Positions 34,888-43,193 of a stretch of DNA of 64,000 nt are shown here, in pieces. The position numbers and the translations under genes are program-made. Origin of the DNA: Loripinus fragilis (lineage: Eukaryota; Mollusca; Bivalvia; Lucinida; Lucinidae); contig OZ026518.1 of assembly GCA_964019695.1 (NCBI GenBank), forward strand, positions 73,580,912 through 73,644,911, given 5' to 3'. Under the pieces are notes generated by a model. It was not told where the DNA came from. It was given only the letters and a program-made list of their open reading frames with translations, and did no database searches. The number at the start of each line of letters is the position of its first letter. The first letter of the stretch is position 1.

Positions 34888-36293
34888 TTCCACACAGGGC
34901 CCAAATCCCACGAATCGCCACGAATTGACAAATATTTGGATTCGTTGGCTTAAACGTACTCAGTTCGCGAAGATCTTAATAATATCTGAATCATACAATC
35001 CGTAGTCAGTTCTTGCAATTCGTAGGCCTATCGGGAATTGGGATAAAAAAATTTGAACTGTTCAAAACTTGGCCACCAATTCCCCGATTCGAAAAATCGT
35101 GCTTGATTCGTAACAAATTCCTAATGCATTCTTGGACATTGAACCTAAATCGTAATCGATTCGGATGCGTTCTTAGGCATTCGTAGCTACTCTCAACTCA
35201 TTCGTGGGTAATCGGGATATTAAGACAAGCAATGAAACCAAGGAAGAGATCGTAGAAGGACTTTCCCTTAGAGTAACTACCCCATCACGCACATACCCCA
35301 GGGGGGGGGGGGGGTACTCAATTTTTTCCGTATACGTAGGCTCGGACCCAGCATCTACCGTTCACCCAAAAAAAATATCAGGAATTTCAAGCACCCCAAA
35401 AAATATTTGAAATTTTAGCAACCCAAAAAAATATCCCAATTCTGTACCTTGACCTTAAAAAAAGACCCTAAAATGCATAGAAATAACCCTCAAACTAGCC
35501 CAATTTTGTGATGACCCCCCAAAAATATCCACAAAATCTTCACACCCCCAAAAAATATTCATTTTTCTCAAAACCCAAAAAAATATTGAAATTCAGAATT
35601 TTGAACCCAAAAAAAATGGCCCGAGCCTACGTATATGTGAAAATATCAGAGTACCCCCCCCCCCCACCCCCTGGGCGCATACATTCGACCCAGTCCTGGA
35701 AGTTGAAACAAATTTGGCAGATTCAGGAGCACAATCAGGATCAGTCAGTAGCTCCTGGCTGGTGGTTTTGCTGATGGTGAGCTACCATATTTTCCAAGTC
35801 AAAGAGCCAGGGCCAGGGCCTCTCGACATTAACGTACTTGTTTTCTTCTAGCTATATAAGTAGCTGTTTTAGACACTCAAGTTGCAGGATCAATTCTACA
35901 GCTGATAAACGAGGAACGTTCATTTTGGAACTGATCCCCCTCCCCCCCCCCCCCCCGCGAGCATGGATGGGCTTTTTTATAACTGTCGTGAGAGGTGAGA
36001 GAAAATCTCGCGAATCATCACGAATCGTCGCGGATTTTTGTTAATTCGTACCCAATTCGTGCTGCATTCGGCGTATTCTCAACTAATTCGTGATCTATTC
36101 TTTAACTTATTAATAAGGTTATTGTACATCGTAGTGAATTCGGCACTCAGGCCGAATTCAGACAAATCCCGCGAATATTCGTAACTGAATCGTAGAACAT
36201 AACGAATGAATTGGGAAAAAAAATACAATTCTCCACGAATCCTAACATCGATTCTTGGTGATTCGGGGATTCGTGGTCTGTGGGGAAATAGGG
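34888..36293. mobile_element. 1.4 kb non-autonomous element with ATTCGT-rich flanks
   Basis: Ends CCCCTATTCCACACAGGGCC and inverse TCTGTGGGGAAATAGGGC. Both sides carry many ATTCG/CGAAT words (ACGAATCGCCACGAATTG left; CACGAATCGTCGCGGATT right). A separate G-run element (35301-35668) lies inside. No ORF of note. Confidence 0.65.
35301..35668. repeat. Nested element with G-run/C-run ends
   Basis: GGGGGGGGGGGTACTCAATT at the left and AGAGTACCCCCCCCCCC at the right. The inner arms pair at TATACGTAGGCTCGG and CCGAGCCTACGTATA. The centre is a run of CCCAAAAAAATAT-type units. Confidence 0.8.
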
Positions 36294-36365
36294 CAAGCTT
36301 GCCCAGTAAAGTGTGGGATGCCCTAACATGACCAACACCACCAAAGATATTTGTACCGGGACACT

Positions 36366-36584
36366 ATGCGCGGATCCAGGAATTTTTGTTAGGGGGGGGG
36401 GGGGTCCAGGCTCCTCAACTTATTTTACAGTTTAAAGAGGGGGGTCCAATGGTTTTATTACACATTTTCCAAGGGGGTCCAATTTTTCTCAGGGGTGGGA
36501 GTTCAATAGAAACCCATATAACTATAACTTGTGATTTTCCAGGGGGGTCTGGACCGCCTATCCCCCTCTGGATCCGCACATAGA
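36366..36584. repeat. MITE-K, copy 1 (GGATCC / G-run ends)
   Basis: GCGCGGATCCAGGAATTTTT at the left and CCCCCTCTGGATCCGCACA at the right, with internal AGGGGGGTCCAA repeats. It abuts the next MITE-E copy. Related copies at 52379 and 58641. Confidence 0.7.
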
Positions 36585-36779
36585 CATTGTGGCATTTTGG
36601 CACGAATAGGCTCAGACGAGCCTGTGCGGCCTCCTTTTAAGCTAAGAAACTTCAAATGCTAATTGATCAATAGGTTTTAAGCAACTAGCAAAGGCTCTGA
36701 TCAGACTGCACATATGCGCAGGCTGGTCAAAGCCTTTGGTGCTCGCACATACCACATTGTTGGAAATCTCATATTGCGG
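36582..36779. repeat. Palindromic MITE-E, copy 3 (left end lost)
   Basis: ACATTGTGGCATTTTGGCAC, AGACGAGCCTGTGCGGCCTC, GATCAGACTGCACATATGCG, TTGGAAATCTCATATTGCGG. The outermost left end is replaced by MITE-K. Confidence 0.8.
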
Positions 36780-37499
36780 CCCATTTATTGGTGCAAAAAA
36801 TGAATTACGGCTGTATATCAGGACGAAATTGCATTTGTCTCATAAAGCACCTGTAACTTCTTTCATAAAGATTATGTTACAACTTTCTAAAAGAACCTGT
36901 AACCCGAATTTTAGGCTCATAAAGCATTTGTAACCTTTCATAAAGAACCACTAACTTCTAAAATTTTTGAAATTGGCTAAAACGTATATTTAACGAAGAA
37001 TTTAAGCTTCAGATACCAAATATATAATATAATGGTTCGTTTCCAAGCATGTTTTGCTCGATAAAACTATGAAATATACCCATATGGCATTTGTTGCAAC
37101 TTAGCATCTCTATTGTAATTGGTGAATTGTTGGACAGCTAAACTATATGATAAATGCATAGACTATCATAAAACATGCTGCTTATATGTCTTTTAACATG
37201 ATTTGACTCTAAAACTGTCTAATATAACCATTTTCACCCCATTTCTGGCATGAGCATCGCATCTTGTTAAGAATCATTAACCCAAAGTAAAGAATCTGTA
37301 ACCCTTTTCATAAAGCATCATTGACAACTTTCATAAAGAATCACCCCGCACTGTGACTGAGTTAACCCCCTGTGATAAAGGTACGCGTTGATTGCACAAA
37401 ATACGAAACCTGTGCAATTTGCACAGGTTTCGTATTCTGTACATTTCACTCATTTCTAGTATGCAATTAGAACAAGCACGTGCATTGCATTTCAATACA

Positions 37500-37655
37500 C
37501 TTTACCCCCCCCCCCCCACAAAAAACAAAAAAAACAAAACAAAACAAGAAAAAACAAAAAAAAAAAAACACGAAAAGCAAACCCCACCCCCCCACCCAAT
37601 AATAAAAAAAAAAAACAAAAAAAAAAAAACGAACAAAAACAAAAAAAAACGGCTC
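37500..37655. repeat. Low-complexity C-run and A-rich tract
   Basis: A C-run at 37504-37518 is followed by AAAACAAAA-type sequence and a second C cluster (CCCCACCCCCCCACCC). Open frames across it, on both strands, are artefacts. Confidence 0.9.
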
Positions 37656-37925
37656 ATTCTTGAAAGTATTGGTAAAATACATCTGGATTTTAACCGCACA
37701 ATGCTAAAGAAGTTCAAATCAACCACATACACTGTAAAAATACCAAGAACCCGGAAGATGCGACAACTGAGCTGCCTCCCGTTTTGGTGTAAATTTACAC
37801 TTATTTTCCTACTTAAACAATTTAAGGCCAATATTTCTCCAGTGATAAATGTTAAACATTTCTGACTGTTATTGTTGTAGGTCTACACGTAGTTATTCTT
37901 TTGGTCAATACAATAGAACAGAACA

Positions 37926-38400
37926 TACAGTAAAACCTGTCTAAAACGGCCACTCAAAAATAGATAAAACAAATATCTTAATGACAAATGGTAGCTAAAT
38001 GAAGGTCGAAAGTATTGCAGAAGGCTCTCATTAGGTCGAAAGTATTGCAGAATGCTCCCCTTTGAGCATTCTGCAATGCTTTTGACCTGCATTAAGCGAT
38101 AATTGATCTTGAAAACCAATTTTGGGCTTTTTGAGAGGGGCCGTTTTATACAGGGTTTGCTGTAGTTGTTATCTTGGTCAATACAATAGAACAGAACATA
38201 CAGTAAAACCTGTCTAAAACAACCACTCAAAAATAGACAAAACAAAGATCTTAATGACAAAAGAGCGAAAGTGTTGCAGAAGGCTCCCCTTTGGTCGAAA
38301 GTATTGCAGATGCTTTTGACCTGCATTAAGCGATAATGGAGCTTAAAAATCCAATTTGTGGTCTTTTTGAGAGGGGCCGTTTTATACAGGGTTTACTGTA
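37926..38400. repeat. Mariner-like MITE-H, two tandem copies
   Basis: Copies at 37926-38164 and 38199-38400, each from TACAGTAAAACCTGTCTAAA to TTTATACAGGGTTT(A/G)CTGTA. The flank CTTGGTCAATACAATAGAAC occurs before, between and after them, so element plus flank was duplicated. Confidence 0.85.
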
Positions 38401-38519
38401 GTTATTATCTTGGTCAATACAATAGAACAGAACATATCTTTCAAAGCTGTTGAAGGGCTACACCAAGATCAGTGTCATTTCAGCTGCCATTAAATTTGGC
38501 GTTAATATTTAGGCGAGAT

Positions 38520-38648
38520 TGCGGTCATCAAACTATTGCAGCTCTGCATACTGTCAAAGTGACACAAATATCAACCCCAAGTAAGCGGTCACCAAACTAT
38601 TGCAACCCTGCATACTGTCAAAGTGACACAACTATCAACCCCAAGTAA
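38520..38648. repeat. Tandem duplication of about 64 bp
   Basis: GCGGTCATCAAACTATTGCA...CCCAAGTAA is followed at once by GCGGTCACCAAACTATTGCA...CCCAAGTAA with only a few differences. Confidence 0.85.
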
Positions 38649-38819
38649 GCGTATAAATGAAAAATTGTTGTCTGGGACCTAAAGAATCAAATCAATCAAA
38701 CAAACAAATACTTCCATAGTTCCGGGGTTCTTTAATAAATGCTTAAAATCATGCCCCTTCCTCCCAATGAGGAATTTAGTCTCTAATAACATTGATCAGA
38801 GAAATGTGCACGCCAACCT

Positions 38820-39197
38820 AGTGACCACACTGGTAAATATATACGTCGATTTGGTGGTATTTACGCGTATTGTCGGTACTTCATAGACCGGAAGTGGTAG
38901 ATATTGGTGTTAATACTATATAGAAAAACATGCCATATGCCTAAAGGACTTTAGACTTCAATCATTTTTAAGTATTCAGTATGTGCAACAATCATCTAGA
39001 TCGGTACTCGAATCTATTCCTAAATGCTTACATAACTCGCCATGTGCATGCCGAATACTTAAAAATGATCTAAATTCTATAGTTGTTTAGGCATGTGGCA
39101 TGTTTTTCTATATAGTATTAACACCAATATCTATCACTTCCGGTCTATGAAGTACCGGCAATACGCGTCGACGTATACATTTACCAGTGTGGTGACT
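38820..39197. repeat. Palindromic MITE-I
   Basis: AGTGACCACACTGGTAAATA at the left and ATTTACCAGTGTGGTGACT at the right. Arms of about 130 bp pair through GACCGGAAGTGGTAGATATT and TAATACTATATAGAAAAACA. Non-coding. Confidence 0.85.
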
Positions 39198-39585
39198 GGA
39201 ACCAAAAAATATCCACTGTTATATTTCAAAAATCATGATAAAATATCATTGCCCGTTTTTAACAATACCAGTGGAATTCCAGAGGTATTTAACCACTATT
39301 CAGCAACAAAACAGAGGAATAATAGTGAAACAATTCTGAAGGAAAAGTCACTGTCATTTTCATTGGTAAAACAGTGAAACAATACCAGTGGTAAAATCAC
39401 TGGTTTTTCCATTGGAATTCCACTGGAAAAACCAGTGAAAAAACAGCGTTATTTTTAACTCCATTGATTTCCAGTGGAATAACAGTGAATAACGATGACT
39501 TTGATAATAGTCATTGGAATACCAATGTGAAACACTGGTTTTACCACTGTTATTACAGAGACATTTTTGTGGGGTGTAGGGGAGA
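39198..39585. repeat. Cluster of CAGTG/CACTG words
   Basis: Many short words such as ACCAGTGG, CCACTGG, ACAGTG and TTACCACTGTTAT occur in both orientations. No complete element boundary was found. It follows MITE-I, whose own ends contain ACTGGTAAAT / ATTTACCAGT, so it may be satellite-like expansion of a transposon end. Confidence 0.55.
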
Positions 39586-40775
39586 TTAGGGTAATCTCGG
39601 ACTCGGATATTATCAGTTTTCATTAAATAAATCAATAAAAAACGTAGTTGTGTTGCTTTCTCTTTCTTTGTTTTGCTCCCACCCTATTACCGGATCGTTA
39701 TGCTTATTTATATCGAGATGAGTGCCTTATGACCATTGCCAGATGACGTTTCTAGACTAGTCTCCTTTGAAAGCCAAGTTACCAACGCAGGCAAGTTTAA
39801 AATGAGCCACTTCTGCTGAGGTTCCCAATGATCGTATGACAACAAAAACAGCCTGTTTATTACTCATGCAGAATGTTTTATTATTTGTCAGAAAGTAAAA
39901 CATATCTCAATAAACCTACAAAGCAGTTGTGTCCGAATTTACCATGGCCTAAATATGGGCAAAGGGTAAACTCGGACAAGCATTGTTTTAATTTGTTTAC
40001 CTTTTTAAGCATATGTTGTTGCACCTCCAGAGCAAGAATCAACACTAGGCTACATGTAAAATATGCTACCAACAACTTAAAATAATGTATTGCATAATTC
40101 AAAGGGTACCCGTTGTTTCGGTGATATGATGATGACAACAGCAACAACGGCAATTATCATTGTAGAAACAATGTAGATCTATGTGGGCTTGACTCTTAAT
40201 AACCAAAATGCATTGTTCAATTGTAGGTTCGCCTTTGTTATCAATATTTTTTTTAAAAAATCATCGAGTGTCCAAGGCTGCCCTAGCACTGTCCGAGTTT
40301 AGCCAAAGCATATATATTGACTTTAAAACTACTTTATATATAAACAGTTTATGGCACGAAACCAGTCTATTCTCAAGCGTGTAACTGTGCGTATTGTCGG
40401 GCCTGATCTGGGTCCAAACTGTCTGCAAAGGTTATCAGCAGTCGACACTAAGCGAAACCGCTGACAGAGTATTATTTTTAACATATGACGTATTCATGTA
40501 TTATCCGTATCCGCATAATATTATAATTTTACGAACAAAGGTGGAAAATTTCCAAAACTAGGTACAAAATGACGAAGCTCATACAAGCCGTGTCCTGCGA
40601 AAGTTGGGTTCTCCCATTTACAATGCAAATCTAACACCAGGGAAAGATGGGCGCACGCCTGGATCCTTAGGATTGTGTTCATCGAGGTCTTGACCAGGCT
40701 GTATCTGAGACTTTGCAGGGCCCAATGTCAAAGTGTTGGTTTTGAAATGCGCAGACTCATAGAATGTAGCCGCAT

Positions 40776-40893
40776 TTGTGTTGTTTGTTTTATTTTCTTC
40801 TTTACGTCCCAGTCAACTATTTTTAATTATGTGACACCGGTGAGCCCCTCGGTCTCGAGTCAAGCACTCCACCACTGAGCCACTGTGCTCACA
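40776..40893 (-). repeat. SINE-1, internally deleted
   Basis: Tail CTTTACGTCCCAGTCAAC, then directly ACACCGGTGAGCCCC and CAAGCACTCCACCACTGAGC. The middle body is missing. Confidence 0.75.
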
Positions 40894-41044
40894 TTGTTAT
40901 CGTTGTCTAGCGCATTCTTTCCGGGTATATAAGTTGTACACGCTGCACGCTATTTTCTTCAAGATACTATCTTTTTATTTATTTGCGAGTGTCGATTGCT
41001 GATAACCTATGCAAACAGTTTGGATCGAGTCAGATGTTGTTCCT

Positions 41045-41105
41045 GATATATATTTTTTTGAAATACAAAAAAAAAAAAGAAAAAAAAAAAAAAAAAAAAA
41101 AAGAA
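41045..41105. repeat. Poly(A) tract
   Basis: About 40 A residues broken by single G bases (41070-41104). No SINE or LINE body is identifiable before it. Confidence 0.85.
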
Positions 41106-41281
41106 AACGTTAATTTTTGCGTCTGAAAAGTATGGTTCTCATGCTTCTCTATGGGGCAGTCTGACCAGGATCTAAACATTTTGCCTTTAACTTTAGAACT
41201 CATCTTTTGTGAAAGTTAAAACAAGCAGCAGACAGCAGCAGTAGAAGCAGTAGACAAGATTTAGATAAACAAAAATTTTCA

Positions 41282-41428
41282 GCGTAAAATTGTAAATATT
41301 TTCTTACCCATCAATTTTAACATATGCTTTGGGTGCTCAAAAGAACCGTCTCATTGAGACGGTTCTTTTGAGTACCCACAACATATGTTTTGGTTGACAA
41401 ATAAGAAATTAAATTTTCGTTACACACT
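41282..41428. repeat. MITE-A hairpin, copy 10
   Basis: GCGTAAAATTGTAAATATTT at the left and TTTTCGTTACAC at the right, with a perfect GAACCGTCTCATTGAGACGGTTC core. Confidence 0.87.
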
Positions 41429-41714
41429 CTTAACTAAAGGGCTGTACAGTACGGACAAGATTTTTCTAGTGGATAAAGTGGTTATGCTTTTAGGTTTTTG
41501 CCAGTGTCGCCTGCTGATAACCCTTGCAAACATTATGGATTCAGATCAGGCCAGACGGACGGACCTTGCTACCTTGTTTAAGCCATATTAACACACCCAG
41601 ACATGACTGAAATATTGTTGACTGGGGCATAAAACGTCAACTGTAATGAACAAAAACGATATATCTATGTGTGATCGTAGGTAGAAATTAAATCCACGGA
41701 TATTTTTGCCCGAA

Positions 41715-41916
41715 AGAGCGGTGGCTTAGTAGTAGAGTGCTTGACTCGAGACCGGGGAGTTGCGGGTTCGAGCATCACCGGCATCACTGCGCTGTAGCCT
41801 TGAGCAAAACACATTAATCGTTCTTTAGTATTGGTTAAAACCAGGTAGACTGTACCGACATAACTGAAAAATTGTTGCCTGGGACGTAAAGAATCAAATC
41901 AAACAAACACGGGATT
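41715..41916 (+). repeat. SINE-1, nearly full length
   Basis: GAGCGGTGGCTTAGTAGTAG head, GACTCGAGACCGGGGAG, GCGGGTTCGAGCATCACC (B-box), TGCCTGGGACGTAAAGAATC tail and CAAACAAAC end. Confidence 0.88.
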
Positions 41917-41939
41917 TTCCACCGCAACTCTTTGTCTAT

Positions 41940-42012
41940 TAGTGCCTTTGCAAACAGGTTGAACTCAGATCAGGCCCGACGTCTGATCTGAATCCAAACT
42001 GTTTGACACTAT
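41940..42012. repeat. Palindrome G upstream of LRAT copy 1
   Basis: GCCTTTGCAAACAGGTTGAA pairs with the inverse near CCAAACTGTTTGACAC around CAGATCAGGC/GTCTGATCTG. Equivalent palindromes precede the upstream blocks of copies 2 and 3, so it belongs to the duplicated unit. Confidence 0.65.
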
Positions 42013-42087
42013 GATGATGGTATTTCTGAAAATATGATTTTGAAAAGTATCGGCAAGTTCCGTTTTTATGAGCATAATGTGTCACCT

Positions 42088-42157
42088 GCTAGCTTCGGGA
42101 TTTCAGTGAAAACTAAATATAGATACTATCAGTAATTCTATGAAATCTGGGTTTTCT
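42088..42157 (+). other. Conserved upstream block of LRAT copy 1
   Basis: AGCTTCGGGATTTCAGTGAA, AACTAAATATAGATA and ATTCTATGAAATCTGGGTTT match the blocks upstream of copies 2 (near 53171) and 3 (near 59780). In copy 3 it lies about 130 bp before the ATG. Here 1 kb containing a MITE-E, the MYND exon and a MITE-D separates it from the gene. It could be promoter sequence or simply duplicated flank. Confidence 0.5.
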
Positions 42158-42186
42158 CTTTTCGCCTACTATCATAAATTTGAGCC

Positions 42187-42413
42187 AGTGCGTGAGATTT
42201 CCAACAAAGTGGCATTTTGACATGTGTAGACTCAGACAAGTCTGTGCAGCCTCCTTTTAAGCTTAGAAACTCCAAATTGTGTTCAGTCAGTAGCTTAACA
42301 ATCATAAAATACTCAAGCGACTAGCAAAGGCTCTGATCAGACTGCGCGTTTGCGCAGGCTGATCTGAGGCTTTGCTGGTCGCACTTGCCAAATTGTTGGA
42401 AATCTCATGCACT
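42187..42413. repeat. Palindromic MITE-E, copy 4
   Basis: GTGCGTGAGATTTCCAACAA, the GATCAGACTGCGCGTTTGCG core and TTGGAAATCTCATGCACTG. Its right edge runs to within 40 bp of the MYND exon. Confidence 0.85.
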
Positions 42414-42452
42414 GGCTCATTATTATCTTAGTCTTGCTTGTGGTAGTAACAG

Positions 42453-42774
42453 GGATCTGGTGTCATCGGAAAATCCAACACCAAGTTCAGCTGCTGATCC
42501 CGACCTGTTAAACGAACAGGCCATTCTTCGTGAATTTCTGGACACCTTTGATAGTGATGATAGTGACGACGATAGTGACAACGATGTGAGCAGTGTATTT
42601 TATAGTGTTTGTTCAAACTGTAAGCATCTAGCCAAAAAAGGAGAGGACCTTAAACGTTGTTCGCGCTGTCATATAACCCGCTACTGTAGCGTTCAGTGCC
42701 AGAGGAAAGATTGGGACTTTCACCGATTTGCTTGTGCGGTTGTGGCCAAGAAGTCGGACACTGTGAAAGCTTGA
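42453..42774 (+). CDS. MYND-type zinc-finger terminal exon
   Basis: An AG at 42451-42452 closes the acceptor TAGTAACAG. The frame is then open to TGA at 42772-42774, about 107 residues. It begins with a Ser/Pro/Ala-rich stretch and an acidic run (DSDDSDDDSDND). The finger follows: CSNCKHLAKKGEDLKRC, CHITRYCSVQCQ, DWDFHRFAC, the full MYND pattern C-x2-C-x(n)-C-x2-C-x4-YC-x3-C-x7-H-x3-C with all zinc ligands present. MYND fingers bind proline-rich partner peptides; many occur as C-terminal tags. There is no in-frame ATG in the exon, and upstream the frame runs into MITE-E, so earlier exons must exist. I did not find them. An alternative acceptor is TTATCTTAG at 42431. It could equally be a stranded exon of a broken gene. 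The next gene, 419 bp downstream on the same strand, is unrelated. Confidence 0.7.
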
Positions 42775-42856
42775 TTCTCTACCACAAGGACCTGTACATA
42801 TTTGTTAAACGTTCACAAGTTACCATTTTCTACAGAAGTTTAGATACTTTTATTAA

Positions 42857-43095
42857 CCCTTAAAGCGCCAAGAAAAAAATGCATCCGAAAATGTTGTCTG
42901 CTGAAGCCGTCTGCTGCAAATAATTGCCTTACAACACTGACGAATTAAGTATAGAAGGAACAGTGTGGATCCAGAACAGACTGCTCCAACAGGAGCAGTC
43001 TGCTCTAGGTCCACACTGTTTGCCATAGAGGCTTCTTAAACATTTCAGCAGACGAGAAAAGCAGACGACTTTTGTTGCAATTGGCGCATCAAGGG
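42857..43095. repeat. piggyBac-like MITE-D, intact ends
   Basis: CCCTTAAAGCGCCAAGAAAA and GGCGCATCAAGGG, flanked by TTAA at 42853-42856 and 43096-43099. Orientation is opposite to the copy at 15837. It lies between the MYND exon and LRAT copy 1, about 100 bp before the ATG. Confidence 0.88.
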
Positions 43096-43193
43096 TTAAC
43101 ACTAATACTTCATTTAAGGGCTTATTCACTTATGTGAAGTTCTCCAGACAGTGGAGGAATTTACCAACGACAACAACAACAACTTAGCTGAAC

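Larger units (their letters stand above)
31036..37374. mobile_element. 6.3 kb element with inverted ends and ATAAA duplication
   Basis: Left end CACAGGGGGTTAACTCAGTC and right end its exact inverse. The inverted match runs about 80 bp through GTGCGGGGTGATTCTTTATG and TGATGCTTTATGAAAGGGTT. ATAAA flanks both sides (31031-31035, 37375-37379). Subterminal blocks near 31500 and 36850 repeat TTCTTTATGAAAG and TGCTTTATGA. The middle is full of other repeats. No transposase is recognisable, although 31500-31733 is weakly open. Confidence 0.65.

Noticed and set aside
37392..37865. 157-residue Lys-rich frame
   Set aside because: It spans an A-rich low-complexity tract and has no similarity beyond composition.
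42385..42452. Extending the MYND frame upstream to 42385
   Set aside because: That position is TTG, not ATG, and the stretch is the end of a MITE-E; the AG at 42451-42452 is the better boundary.
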